DNA from: Dimorphilus gyrociliatus
Lineage: Eukaryota > Annelida > Polychaeta > Dinophilidae
Direction: 5' to 3'
Length of the DNA: 64,000 nucleotides
NCBI GenBank assembly: GCA_904063045.1
Contig: CAJFCJ010000017.1
Location: 1 to 64,000, forward strand
Numbering within the stretch: position 1 is the first letter of the stretch; every line of letters begins with the position of its first letter. The notes beneath the pieces are model-generated. The model was not told where the DNA came from and made no database searches. It worked only from the letters and a program-made list of their open reading frames with translations. The position numbers and the translations under genes were made by a program. Of the stretch, positions 37,459 through 49,172 are shown piece after piece.

Positions 37459-39393
37459 ATGACTAATTATGAAATGGTGATGAGTGAATTAAATTTAAAA
37501 AAGAACAAAAACAAAAGATTAAGACAAGAAGAAGAAAACTAGAGAATAATGCTGATAAGGGGGAAGAGAAGGAGGGAAAACGTCGAGGTTATAAGATATA
37601 TAGTATACGTATATTCACATATAATAGAATTTTCATTTCTCAATTAGAACATCAAGGTTGGAGCAATCGATTTAAAGTCTGAAGTGAAGAAAGGTTTAAG
37701 GAAAGACTATACTATTGGTTTAGAGCAATACGACGGAAAAGGCGGTACTATCTATGTTGTTATTAGGAAAAAAAAGAAAATACTCTTCAAAGAAGATTTA
37801 TATCAAATTCAAATAATCGATTTAGAGAATTTAACAACTATTATTGCTAATAAGGTTAGGATTTAATTAATCGATTCATTGATTTATTGATCTCTATTAC
37901 TGATAAATCGATTTGACGTTAAATATCGTTGAAATAATTAATCGATGTATCTATTTTGACTATTTATTTCAATTTATAAATTTAGACTTCGGCGTTTGTC
38001 GTAAAATTTCCAGACTCGAATTGGGCATCTTCATTTTCATTTTGTAAGTTCTTTCTTGTCAATTTAAGTAGTATTGAATAATTCCAACTGCCAGAAGTAG
38101 TCAGAATCTAAAGTTTAGACCTATATCTATATATAAGGATTTAGGCCTATTCCTATATTTACACCAATGTAAATATCATTACGTAAAGCATAAGAAAGTG
38201 AAGGAAATCACGCAGAAAATATTCTCTTTAATAAAAAAATGCACATCTTTCTAGTCTACAAAGAAAAAGATGCCGACAAAGAGGAAGATATTGTTATACT
38301 TCCTTTCAAGTATGCTCCAGCTAGACCAAAAGCTCCCCAGCCACCTGTAGAAGTTGATCGTCAAAATTTACGTAAGCCTCAACTTCCACTTCCCTCTACT
38401 TCTTCTTCTCTCCCACCCCCTCCTCCTCCTCTTCTACAACAACAACAACAACAACAAAAACAAAAAAAACCACCACCACCACCACCACCACCGCCGCCGC
38501 CACCTCAGTCAAAGGTAAAGCCGATTCCTTTGGCTCCTCCAATTGGTTTAGAAAAACCGAAGACAATAAAAAAGGTAGAACGTAAAACTTCTGGCAAAAC
38601 GCAACAAGCAAAAAGAGGAGGAGAAGAGAAGTTGGAAGAGAAGGAAAGAAAGTGGAAATTCGATTTGAACGAGATAAGAAGTTTTAATAAAGAAAAGTTG
38701 AAAAAAGTTAAAGATGACGAAAAGAATAAAATGAAAAAATACGAAAATTATGCAGAGAGAGTCTTCGTAAATAATTTTAATAGTTTAATTCTTATATATA
38801 TCATAACAAAAACCAAATCAATAAAAAATTTAGCCAGGGATAAGTAGAGTTCTTGATAAAAGGCGAAGAGATGTGGCTGGTATGTTAGGTTCTTCTATTA
38901 CCATTCCTATATATATGATACTCTACTCTAATATTTCTTTTTAACTTACGAAAGGCGATACTCCGTCGCTCTCGGAAAAGGGGGAAGACGATTCGTGTAC
39001 GATTACCTATTACATTCAGTTATTTTTTATATTCGATAGCCAAAATGAAATGCATGTTTTACTTGTATTTTCAATTTAAAGGGTCGATAGATCAAGTTGG
39101 AAAGCGTAGGGTAAGCAGGTTAGAATAGGATACCTTTTAGGTTAAACAAAGGAAGAGAAGAAGAGACTGGTCAAATAATTGAATGATTGACGGCGATGCA
39201 CTTACTACTTTTTCCTTTGCAGAGCGGTAAAAGAGGCAGACGATTCCTTTCTAAAGGTAAAAAGGGATTAGTAAAACTTACAAACATGGGAAGATCGCTT
39301 AATCCATTCGCTTTAATCGACAATAAAAAGTACTCCTTTTCCAAGAGAGAATCAATAAGTAGGTCATCCATTCAAAATATCCAAAAAGAATAA
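37459..39393 (+). CDS. Proline-rich protein with basic C-terminus, family unknown
   Basis: Best model, 331 residues: 37459-37476 (tentative, MTNYEM), 37648-37854, 37986-38043, 38255-38766, 38850-38879, 39223-39393; all junctions keep frame. The N-terminal ~95 residues look like a small beta-rich domain (TIGLEQYDGKGGTIYVVIRK, TSAFVVKFPDSNWASSFSFF); I cannot assign it. Then comes a proline-rich stretch with PPPPP runs, a poly-Gln run and KKPPPPPPPPPPPP (38401-38510), of the kind that binds SH3, WW, EVH1 or profilin. A charged Lys/Glu-rich helical part (38580-38760) and a basic tail (SGKRGRRFLSKGKKG) follow. No signal peptide, so intracellular, perhaps cytoskeletal (inference). The first exon and the 30-nt fifth exon are the weak points. 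Confidence 0.6.
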
Positions 39394-39434
39394 AAATCCA
39401 AAAATTCCATAATTCAAAATTATTTTCAATTTAT

Positions 39435-39440
39435 AATAAA
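39435..39440 (+). terminator. Polyadenylation signal of the proline-rich gene
   Basis: AATAAA about 42 nt past the stop codon. Confidence 0.45.
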
Positions 39441-39660
39441 ATAATATATAGAATTTATTAATAAACTTCTTGTTAACGTTGTTTAACGTTGATTTACATT
39501 TAGGCCTATATCTTTCCTTTTTCCTCCTTTCTATTTGCGTTACGATAAAACGTGTTAGGCGGGAAAAAGGCTAGAAATTCTTTCTCTCGTTTAATATTAT
39601 TACTTATGTGCTGTGAAAAAATATGTTTAAGTATACAGTATTAAGTGTATAGGTGTGGGC

Positions 39661-39663
<3 letters not shown>

Positions 39664-39701
<38 letters not shown>

Positions 39702-39724
39702 AGAGAGAGAGAGAGAGAGAGAGA
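39664..39724. repeat. Compound GT then GA microsatellite
   Basis: About 17 GT units run directly into about 13 GA units, in the convergent spacer between the proline-rich gene and the first LamG-like gene. Confidence 0.9.
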
Positions 39725-39811
39725 AAGGCGAATGATTTATATGAATTAACATATGAACGATTAAATGCACCTACTGTTTTGTAAATCGATTAATGTACAC
39801 ATTTCTTAAAT

Positions 39812-40603
39812 TCAACTAGAAATCTTTCGTTTACCTTGAATTTGGCTTCGAATAAAAACTTGATGAATTTCATTTTCAATAAGAATTTCATCCCAGAACA
39901 TAAATTCGTCCAAAAATGAATTTGCGTACATTTTATCGTCCGATGAAGTTTGATTTAATCCACCAACGAAAAATTCATTAAAATTCGTCTCAACAACTAG
40001 ACGGCTATAGACATAAGAGTGGACTGGGGCAGTTAAACTACCATTTACGTATACTGTTATAGTATCGTTAGCCTTCCAAGTCCAACAGTAATGTCTCCAT
40101 TCGTTTTCTACCACATCCATAATAAATGTATTATAAACGTTGATCTTGTCGGCAATGTATATAATTAAATATTGTTTATCGTGATAAACGGCAATTCCGT
40201 AAGAAAGACCATTTAAAGCTCCATTACCGAAATAGTAATGCGTTCCATTCGATTTCTTATTAAGCCAAAAGCAAAATGTATGACCGTTTAAGCACAAGTT
40301 TGGAGAGAGGAAGCATTCATCTCTTCTCCTCGTTACTATCACGTAGTACGGGTTAGTCAGGTCAAGAGATTTATCTACAATGCTATTGGATGACGAAAAG
40401 AATATATCTTCGGATGTATTATGATTAGTATTAGTGTTATTATCATCGTTAGAATGAATACTAGAAACATTGATAAATCTACCAAATTTTAAATCATCGA
40501 AATCCCAATAATGCTGCCTGTTGAATGGATAAAGGCTGCCTAATCCCAGTGTTAAGGGGATTAGATGAAAGAATAAATGAGAAATTAATATCAGTTTCTT
40601 CAT
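39812..40603 (-). CDS. Secreted LamG-like (concanavalin-fold) protein, paralog 1
   Basis: Single open exon of 263 residues with signal peptide MKKLILISHLFFHLIPLTLG. The mature part has the laminin-G-like jelly-roll pattern of secreted adhesion proteins: YWDFDD near the start, SLDLTNPYYVIV, then a cysteine signature RDECFLSPNLCLNGHTFCFW, WRHYCWTW, ITVYVNGS and a closing FLDEFMFWDE strand. These blocks recur in the genes at 41113-42359 and 43906-44730, so the three are tandem paralogs. The frame stops 12 nt after a GTAAA that could be a donor (CAAG|GTAAAC near 39831); I saw no convincing further exon, but the paralog at 41113 does continue from this point. Ligand unknown, probably carbohydrate or matrix. 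Confidence 0.85.
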   Translation of the reverse strand: MKKLILISHLFFHLIPLTLGLGSLYPFNRQHYWDFDDLKFGRFINVSSIHSNDDNNTNTNHNTSEDIFFSSSNSIVDKSLDLTNPYYVIVTRRRDECFLSPNLCLNGHTFCFWLNKKSNGTHYYFGNGALNGLSYGIAVYHDKQYLIIYIADKINVYNTFIMDVVENEWRHYCWTWKANDTITVYVNGSLTAPVHSYVYSRLVVETNFNEFFVGGLNQTSSDDKMYANSFLDEFMFWDEILIENEIHQVFIRSQIQGKRKISS

Positions 40604-41112
40604 CCTTTTATCTTTTGATTCTCAACGAGGAGAGAAATGATTTTCATTCGAAATATAATAAAAGAGAGATAAGAGGCCGTTTGTTCTCTCCTCCGTTGAT
40701 TCATCAATAAGAAAGCATCATTGTATAGTTTTCTTCTCCCTTAAATATCTTTGTATAACATGTTCTTTTTTATGTTTTTCCACTTTTATTGTGTTTGTTT
40801 TCCCCCCATTTTTTTATTACGATTTGTTTAGTTAATTTAAGCCTAAACAAACGTAAAGTGTAGCCAGCTTTTTTTGTATATAAATACTATAGAATTTCGG
40901 TATTTTTTCCCATTTCCTTTGATTTTACGTCTATATATATAACTTTTTTTCGTCCTATTCAATTTGTTCCCTTAACTAATTCGTTTCAAAATCATTACCT
41001 TCTAACTAGTTACAGTTCTTTCTTCGATTTAACTAACTGGGACATAACAGAGGTCGTTACCAGTCGTTAATCGATGAAATCATCCAGTTATGAAATTATT
41101 ACAAAGCTTTCT

Positions 41113-42359
41113 TTATTGACCTAAAATTGAGCTTGATCTATTTACGCAATATTTTTTTGCCTTAATTAAAGATTTGCCTATAAATGAGACTTGGGTAAGG
41201 AAATATGAGTCATTTTTCTATAATTCTAAAGAAATTGTCTTACTTGGATCTGGACTAGGGGGTCCAGGGGGACTAGGGGGGCCAGGAGGTCCTGGAGGAC
41301 CTGGAAGGCCAGGAGGACCAGATGCACCAGGAGGTCCGGGAAGTCCGGGAGGTCCTGGAGGACCTGGAAGGCCAGGAGGACCAGATGCGCCAGGAGGTCC
41401 GGGAGGTCCGGGAGGACCAGGAAGACCAGGAGGACCAGGTTCGCCGCTGCCAGCCAGTGAAACTGTATCAGAATATACTTATATTGCGTGTTATTGAAGC
41501 GTAAAAAGGGATATATTAGCTAATAACGACTATACTACATGGGTAAAATAGTATATAATAGATTCAACGTACTAGTCTCTTTGTTCGTACAATCTTCTTT
41601 AACAGCCAATTGCGTATTATTGAAAATTTTATTGATAAATTCAATGCTTTTCGATTCCTCCCAGAACATAAGATGATCCATATACGCAGATGCAAAGAAC
41701 GGCTCTTGGTCAATGTCCGACGAGTGGAGGTTATTAACACCAATAGTAAAATCATTATATTCCGTATAGGCTAGATGCTTTGGTTCTCTGTCAAACTGCT
41801 TGAACGGTTGACCATTTACGTAAATAATTAGACGGTTATCGTTGCGTTTATTCCAAGTCCAACAGTAGTGAACCCATTCGTTAAACTTGTTGTCGGCAAT
41901 TGAGTTTATATAGGTAAAATACTTATCTGACACGTAAACATAAATGTAATTAGTTGAGAATTTGAAAGTTATTCCATAAGATTGGTCGCTATCTCCCCCA
42001 TTGGAAAGGAAATAGGCAACACCTTCGGCTGGAACATTCTTATATAACCAAAAACAGTACGTATGACCATTTTCGCATAAATCTGGTGAGGAGAAACATT
42101 CGTTTCTCTTGTCTGATATTTTCAAGTAGTATTTTCCGTTTAAATTTAATGCTTTTCCAGTCACTTTGAACTCTTCCGATAGGATTATTCCCTTTGAATT
42201 TTCATCTCCAACCAATGTTATATTTTCAGGTAAGTTACCGGTTAAACAGTCGGCTGTCCAGAAATACTTACTATCGTACGGATATTTATTACACTTGACC
42301 GATGAGATGAACGATAGAATAAATAATAAACTCTGACAAAAGAGCTTCTTTTTCTTCAT
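41113..42359 (-). CDS. LamG-like protein with C-terminal collagen triple-helix, paralog 2
   Basis: Three exons, 356 residues: 42359-41573, 41462-41244, 41177-41113. Signal peptide [20 protein letters not shown], then a LamG-like domain with the family signature ([47 protein letters not shown]). A phase-1 intron joins TNKET to [13 protein letters not shown], and exon 2 is almost wholly Gly-X-Y collagen ([20 protein letters not shown]), about 20 triplets. The DNA holds a 63-bp tandem duplication (starts at about 41285 and 41348) equal to seven triplets. A short tail ([11 protein letters not shown]) could provide interchain disulphides; the exact acceptor of the last exon is unsure. Such a protein should trimerise into a multivalent extracellular lectin-like or matrix molecule (inference). 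A repetitive plus-strand frame over the same DNA is a shadow. Confidence 0.88.
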
Positions 42360-43905
42360 ATCTTTTGTCTTTCTCGTCCTTCCTTGAAGAGCAATGGCCG
42401 GATGTAGGACAGTATTGAATTTAGGTATAAACTTGAGATCCTTCCCCACTCAGAGTTGAACGTTTAATAACAAATAACCAATAATATTTCCTTTATGTGA
42501 TCTTGAACAAGGTAAATGGGTCAGCAGGTCAGCAGGTGGGCAAAAAACTAGGAGGTAGAGTAAGTAGCAAAAATTGATATATGGATATGGATGAATTGAC
42601 GGACGGAATAGAGTAAGAGAGAATGAAGTGTGAGATTTTGATACGAATCAATGGAATGGAATATATTGAGTTTATATGATCGTTTAGTTCAGTTTTAAAG
42701 ATTCTCCTAAAGGATATTGAAAATCAAACTAGCAGATCTTTTACGTTTTGTACATTGAAGAGAATTGATTCAAGTTTTCCATCTCTTTTCAGCAATTTAA
42801 AAATATCAATAAAATAAATATATTGGATATGTTCTTTTAACAAAATCTAAGGCATTCAATAAATACTTGATACACTTAATAAAAACATTTGTGTCCATAA
42901 CTAGTTTCTCTTTCATTCAACCATCTTTTTCCTCCATTACTCTTCATGTGTTTTAGTGAAAAAGTCCTCTCTAACCCCAACCTTAACCGTCAATTGTATT
43001 ACGAAAACAAAGAGAGTCCACTCAATAGATGTCGTCATCATTTCTATTTAAAAAAATCCAAGTTTGCCTTCACCTATATTAACCTTGATGTTGTTATACA
43101 TAGATTTATAACAAAGAGAACATGCACGTTCACTCAGTTACCATCTATAGTAGCTTTATTAAATGTTAGTAATTAATCCTTTCAATTTCTGTTACACATA
43201 TAATTAGTTGAAAGACGAGCATCATGAAAGAGAGAGTGAGAGAGAGAGAGCAAGTGATTGATAAAGAAGCAGAATAAACTATTTAAAACGTCCCAGTTTC
43301 AATTTCCAAGAGGTAGTAATTAATTAAAAAACCGTTGAAAGTTACCTGACCAAAGGAATATATGCAAGAATTTCTTATAAAGATAACTAACAACTTAATG
43401 TAGCTTGTCACCTGAAAACGGTAATTTTTGAAGGATAGGAGGAAATGGGATGCTCTTCTACGTCAGAAATTATATCAATCCAACAATGATAAGACTTTTC
43501 CATTACTTTTAATCATTGAGGAGAGAAGATAAAACAGTTTCAATTAACAACAAGTTGGTTGTCTGCTACAACATTTGTCCTTATACTTATTGAGAAAATT
43601 TGCTTACTAATCGCCTATAGATGGAGTTAACGCCTTCTTTCTCTGAACACGACGCTCTCATTAAAGTTGAAGAGGGAGAAAGAGAGTGGGAGAGAAAAGA
43701 AGATGAAGGAGAGATAATATTACCTCATACCTGTTTGTTTACTTTACTTATATTTTCCCAATAGAAAAGTAATGACTAAGAAAGATAATAATAAGTATTG
43801 TCTTCTCTCTCTATCTTCTGTTTTCACTCTTTAGTATACAAGTATGTTTAATTGAATTTTATACAGTACTAGTAAAAGTGCTTTTAATGATTGTACGCTA
43901 CGATG
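42360..43905. other. Intergenic region within the LamG cluster
   Basis: About 1.5 kb between LamG-like paralogs 2 and 3. Short GA tract near 43235-43250. No supported exon, although a further 3' exon of paralog 3 could hide here. Confidence 0.45.
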
Positions 43906-44730
43906 TTATTGTTTGTGCGGAGGGTTATTAATGATGAATAGCATGACAGAAGATTGTATAAGCATACCTTGGTTGATGAATTCTAATGTTAGTTGAAAAG
44001 CATTTAGAACGAATTCTTTGCTCTTCTGCACTTCCCAGAACCAAAATTCGTCAAATAAGCTACTTGCGTAGTAATGATTGTAAATAGATGGATGTGAATA
44101 TTCGCAGTTTGCTCCAAAACGTAAGGGAAACGTTTTAGAGGTTGATACATTTTTCGACTGTTTAGAGGTGGATTTCGTTGCAGAAGTTCCATTTATGAAC
44201 AATTCTATAGGACTAGAAGTATTCCATGTCCAACAGTAGTGATTCCAAAATTTATTAAAATCAATAGAATGATAGAGAAAATAGTAAAATGAACCATCGG
44301 AAAGTTTTATTACTAAATCACCGTTGAAATGATAAAAACTAACACCTTTACTGTCTTCAATATTCCCTCCATTGGTGAAATAATAATGCCAACCACTCGT
44401 ATTTTGAAGGGTTTTCACCCACAAACAATAAGTATGACCATTAACGCATAAATCTGGTGATAGTAGGCATTCGTCTCGTCTGGTGGTCAAATCTATATAG
44501 TAATTTGTTGAAAAGTTGAGAGATTTTCCCGAAACAATATCCGAACTAGACAATTGAATTTCGTTGGAGGCGTCCTCTCCAGAAATTGCAGGAGTTTCAC
44601 CAATTCCATTAAATTCTCCTTCATCAAAACTCCAATAATAATATCTTGCATTGTCTCCTTTGGTAAATGCAGTCATAAAACAATAGAAAAGGAGCAATCT
44701 AGTGTAAAATTTCCACAATTTCCTCTTCAT
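43906..44730 (-). CDS. Secreted LamG-like protein, paralog 3
   Basis: Open exon of 274 residues with signal sequence MKRKLWKFYTRLLLFYCFMT. Same blocks as its neighbours: YYWSFDEGE, SLNFSTNYYIDL, RRDECLLSPDLCVNGHTYCL, WNHYCWTWN, IELFINGTS, SLFDEFWFWEV. Homology to the sibling genes ends at about LEFINQ, exactly where a donor CAAG|GTATGC occurs (near 43966), so the final 20 residues may be intron read-through and a 3' exon may lie below 43900. No collagen repeat is visible downstream. Several N-glycosylation sites fit secretion. Function unknown; adhesion or matrix by family. Confidence 0.82.
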   Translation of the reverse strand: MKRKLWKFYTRLLLFYCFMTAFTKGDNARYYYWSFDEGEFNGIGETPAISGEDASNEIQLSSSDIVSGKSLNFSTNYYIDLTTRRDECLLSPDLCVNGHTYCLWVKTLQNTSGWHYYFTNGGNIEDSKGVSFYHFNGDLVIKLSDGSFYYFLYHSIDFNKFWNHYCWTWNTSSPIELFINGTSATKSTSKQSKNVSTSKTFPLRFGANCEYSHPSIYNHYYASSLFDEFWFWEVQKSKEFVLNAFQLTLEFINQGMLIQSSVMLFIINNPPHKQ

Positions 44731-47075
44731 TTTAGGTAATTATTATGAAGAGGATAAGAGGCTGATGAGGAGGGAGAGATATTAAGAGTGAGAAGAGAGA
44801 GAGAGAAGAAAAATTAAATATCTACTATAGTAATATACTATATATATTCTTGCTTTCAAATAATAGTTAATTATTAACTTTGCAGTAGAAGGTATGAAAG
44901 GTAAGAGAGACTTTGCAGATGGAGAAACAAGATACTCACAAGTACATGTAAAGTAGGAAAATAATTATATTATATATATATATACTTAATAAATAATAAA
45001 TACTTTTGCTGAATTTCCTCGACCTAATCAATTATCCAATAAAGATCGCTTCTTTAAGCGCTTTAACACTTTTTACAAACTTTCAACTATTCAATTCACT
45101 TGATTTTCATAAGTTAGCTATAGACTAACTTTTATTTAAATACTAGTTAAAGGTATATAATTACGTGTATTTAGGTCATTAAAAACATAAAAAATATGAA
45201 TAGAATAACATTCAACTGATTACTTGAATGATTAGATTTAATAGATTTTTATACTCTTCTATTTGCTTTATCAAACTTACTACAATGTATCTAGTGTACG
45301 GTGTAATGAGTTTCTACTATCCCTTGGAAGAGAAAGAGTTCTCTTTCTCTCTTCCTCTCTCTCTCTCTCTCTCTCTCGTTGCTTTGCTCGATAACCCTAC
45401 CTATCCCCTACAGCCTATATCTCCCAATTTTCTTTCGCAATAACATCCATGTCTTAAGCTGCGGACATGCAAATAATACATCTACAGCTGACGATAATAT
45501 GTAAGCCTACATTGACGATAATAAATCCCACGTCCGTATGGGCGAAATCTTGTTATGCCGTTTCCCTCCGCCCCGCTTCCCCCCTCCTCCTAGTTAGTAC
45601 ATAAACTGGTATGAAAGAATGAAAGGAAAATCTCCTAAAACTTAATGAACTATCCTTCAAAAAGTCGCCATTTTGATAGATGAATTGTAATAATTGTACA
45701 TAGATAAAATATTATATATAGCACGTAAATACAAGTATAAATTCGATATTTACCCTCTTTTCATTTCTATTTTCCCTCTTTATTCCTCTCTTCTATTTAT
45801 CGCTTTTCTTTTATTATTGTTTATCTATTATTTCCAACTATTATTTTGCTTGTTTGCTCATTTTTATACATGTACAAAAGCAAATCATATAAAAGTAAGA
45901 TTCGACTTGATTAAATAGAATGTATATTAATTTATTGCATGCCTTGTTTTCTATTTAAAGGTTTAGGGTAATCAAAAATCTAGTCATATAAAAACCTAAA
46001 GTATTTTAATCTTTCTTATGTTTCTTTATTCCTCCTCCTCCTCCTCCTCCTCCTCCTCCTCCTCCTCCTTCTCGTTTTTAACATTAAGGGCTAATTAATC
46101 AAGCCTTTCTCTAAAATCTCCTAAGCTAAATTATCTTGAATTGAACAAATTCAACTGTATAGTTATAATCTATGATGCTTTGGAAACAGATGTTGCACCT
46201 GCATTTAACGGCTAATTCCGGGCCAAAAGGGTTTTTTGTGATGGAGTTAATAGCATAATGTATGGAAAGGGCAATTATAGAAGAGATTTTTATTCTACCT
46301 TTAACCATATTTATTAGTTATTGAGCTTGAAAGAATTGAGCTTGAAAGTGGGGCCATCTATAATTGTTTTTCTTTAATATTTTCATAACGAACACTTGAT
46401 GAACGAGAGAGAGAGAGAGAGACAATGATATAATGAGATGGTTAATCATGATAAATTACATTCCTTTAATTATCTTTCAATTTTATGACGAAAACAATAA
46501 CAATATTTCCATTCATACATCCTCCCAACGTAAATGAAAATCTAAATATAGACTCTATCCTAGTAATAATTGATTAAAATTTTAAAGATAAAAAGTGATG
46601 ACGTAAGTAAATTAGGTGTATATGTGGATACAATTTGCAGCTGATAAACCAAGATTAAAATTTACAACTGACATTCAGTCAGCCTATATTGATATTCATT
46701 CAATAAATAAATTACGAATCGTAGGTTAGACGTCGAGTGAGCAGAGTGTATAGACCTTTTTGACATTCAATTGGACGAGATACTCTGATAGATTGTGAAT
46801 GAAATTTTAGATTAAAAGTGATTTTCAGCAAAGAACCTAAAGCTAGTAATATAAAAATGAATATTGATTAGCAACCCCTATGTGATTCATTACGCCGTAT
46901 ACATCATTCAAATAATACAGATGTTCATAACGCTATTTTTTTTAATAGTATTTTCATCATTTTTTATTTCGTGGCAAAAGAGAGAAAGTGAATTGACGGA
47001 TTTTTCTTCTTTTTTCCTCCAACAAACACAACAAATTCCAGAAGAAAAGGAGAACAAAGAAACAAAAATTCAACA
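44731..47075. other. Gene-poor intergenic region
   Basis: About 2.3 kb between a minus-strand and a plus-strand gene. It holds a CT tract (about 45350-45377), a perfect CCT trinucleotide run (46031-46069) and a GA tract (about 46405-46422). Open frames are short and non-conserved. A leader-like plus frame at 46864-47115 overlaps the SEC14 gene start in another frame and is not believed. Confidence 0.5.
46031..46069. repeat. CCT trinucleotide microsatellite
   Basis: Thirteen uninterrupted CCT units in noncoding DNA. Confidence 0.9.
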
Positions 47076-49096
47076 ATGTCAACAAAGGATCAAGATCATA
47101 GCACAAAGCTTATAAAAGTTTGAATTTGTCGATTGACGTAATCAATTATTTTCTTTTTTCAATTGTGTTCTCTCTAAATAGTTTAAAGAAGCTCTTGGAG
47201 AAAGTTTAATAAAGGATCACGACGACGCTTATCTAATTAAATGGCTATACGGTAAGGAAACAACAATAAGGACGAAGAAGAGACAAATTGAACATCTTAT
47301 TAAGAGTTTACTTTTTCCATTAGCGAGGAAGTTTGTTATTGAAGATGCGGCAGAGATGTACAAGAAGGTAATGAATTCCAATAGCCTACATTTACAAGGG
47401 ATTTAGTAAAAAACCAAAGTACCTTGAATTGAATTTTTCATTCAAACAACAGACGGATAGATATCGATAAAAAAAAACAATACTAAATTGAATAAGTTTA
47501 ACGCTTAATGTGTTTTTTGTTTTATTATTGTTGCTCTTCATTAGAGTATGATTTGGCGGCGAACTACCGGAGCTGATACTCTAATTAAAACATACCAAAA
47601 ACCGGAAATACTAGAGAAATACTTTCCAGTTTCCTTTGTTGGCATAGATAAGCAGGGTAATCCGATTCTTTTTAACCATAGCGGTATAACGGATTTTAGG
47701 GGTAAACAAATGAACATGTTTAATTGATTGGTTGATTGATTTGCTTAAAAACTGTTGCAGGACTGTTCGATTCAGTTACAAAAGTTGAATTTATAAAATA
47801 TATGACTTATCTAGCCGAACTCGGTAGAAAGTTATGCAATGAACAAAGTAAACAAATGGAAAAGTTTATTGGACAAATTTCTGTTGTAATTAACGGAGAA
47901 GGTTTCTCCAGACACAACATGACAAAGAAACGTAAAGATAACTAAAAACAGTATATTAATTATGTATTTTCAATTGTATTTCTATTCCATTAGTAATTGA
48001 TTATATGACTGAATTCTTGAAAGTTTTTGAAGCTAACTATCCAGAATATCTATATAAGTTTTATATATTAAACCGTAAGTAAACAATTGATGAAATTCAC
48101 TCCTCAATCAATCAATTATCGTTAACAGCTCCAAAAATATTCAAATTACTATATAATATAGTAAAACCATTTTTAAAGAAAGCTACAAGAGATAAAGTAA
48201 TCTTTTTAGGAAGTAAGTAAGGGAGAGAGAGAGAGAGAGAGAAAGCTTCCTTAACATAAGGACATCCAGTATATAATGTCTTTCAACAGATGATTACAAG
48301 GCTAAGCTCGCTATTGATTTTCATATAGAAAATGCTCTTGATACGTTTTGTATCGGAGAAGGATCTTCCTCTAATAAAAAGGTAAAGTTATCTTTGCTAA
48401 AACACCTCCTTACTACTCTATTTTATACTGTTGATTGAATTAATAAAAAGAGAATTGAATACAGAGCAAATCCGATTACATCGTTCCCGATGAATATAAA
48501 ATGAATAATGAGAATATTTCCGATGTAAACTCTGAAATTAAAATAGGAAGATTCGGCGAAGTGGAAGTTGATTTTCTTGTTGAAAAATCTAATTCGATTG
48601 TCAGGTAATATCTAAATACAGTAAAACGATTAGCTGACAAAAGATCTTGACGAATTCTTAACATCTATACAAACTCTCTCTCTCTCTCTTCTAGATATTC
48701 ATTTCAAACTAATGATAAAATCAAGTTCGGAGTTTATAAAAAGACCGATAATAGTCAAGTTAAATATGATAAAATGAAAAAGATCGAAGCTTTACACAGC
48801 GTGGAAAGTCACAAATATCCCGAAGACGGGTGTTTTGAATGCGAAGAGGAAGGAATATGTATGATACTAATTGTCCAATAATTGCATTGTTCTATAGACT
48901 ATAAATAATATCTATGTTATCTACAGATACCATCGTTTGGAGTAATAAAACGTGTTTAATAGGAAAGAATCGCATAAATTATACATTGGACGTTTTGCTT
49001 CCTAATTGCGACACTGATAGTGGACAGAATATCATTAGCAAGCCAGCTAAGTGTATAGCCATTAGAGGCGCTCATTCTGCTAAACTTAAACAATGA
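47076..49096 (+). CDS. SEC14-like lipid-transfer protein (CRAL-TRIO plus GOLD domain)
   Basis: Ten exons, 428 residues, exact frame closure: 47076-47117, 47182-47367, 47545-47701, 47761-47931, 47994-48074, 48129-48212, 48290-48381, 48465-48604, 48695-48858, 48927-49096. The N-terminal CRAL-TRIO-N helices (FKEALG, AYLIKWLYG, IEHLIKS, FPLARKFVIED) lead into the lipid-binding CRAL-TRIO fold (KYFPVSFVGIDKQGNPI, then the family hallmark PPKIFKLLYNIVKPFL and VIFLG). The C-terminal third is GOLD-like beta sandwich (FSFQTNDKIKFGVY-type strands, CLIGKNRINYTLDVLLP). Length matches animal SEC14L proteins (about 400 residues), which bind phosphatidylinositol, tocopherol or squalene and move them between membranes in the cytosol. 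No signal peptide. Introns are 50-180 nt; several carry GA or CT runs (48222-48241, 48674-48689). One of the few housekeeping-type genes here. Confidence 0.93.
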
Positions 49097-49166
49097 TATA
49101 CATATGTATACAGTTATAAATGGGCCTATGCTAAAATGTTCGTATTTTCTATCTTTATCAATAAGG

Positions 49167-49172
49167 AATAAA
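49167..49172 (+). terminator. Polyadenylation signal of the SEC14-like gene
   Basis: AATAAA about 70 nt past the stop codon. Confidence 0.45.

Noticed and set aside
41174-41497. Plus-strand Gly-Gly-Pro-rich open frame, apparently collagen-like
   Set aside because: The minus strand reads perfect Gly-X-Y and splices in frame to the LamG exon; the plus frame is its mirror image.
46864-47115. Plus-strand frame with a hydrophobic leader before the SEC14-like gene
   Set aside because: It overlaps the true first exon in another frame and cannot join exon 2; MSTKDQDHS at 47076 joins in phase 0.
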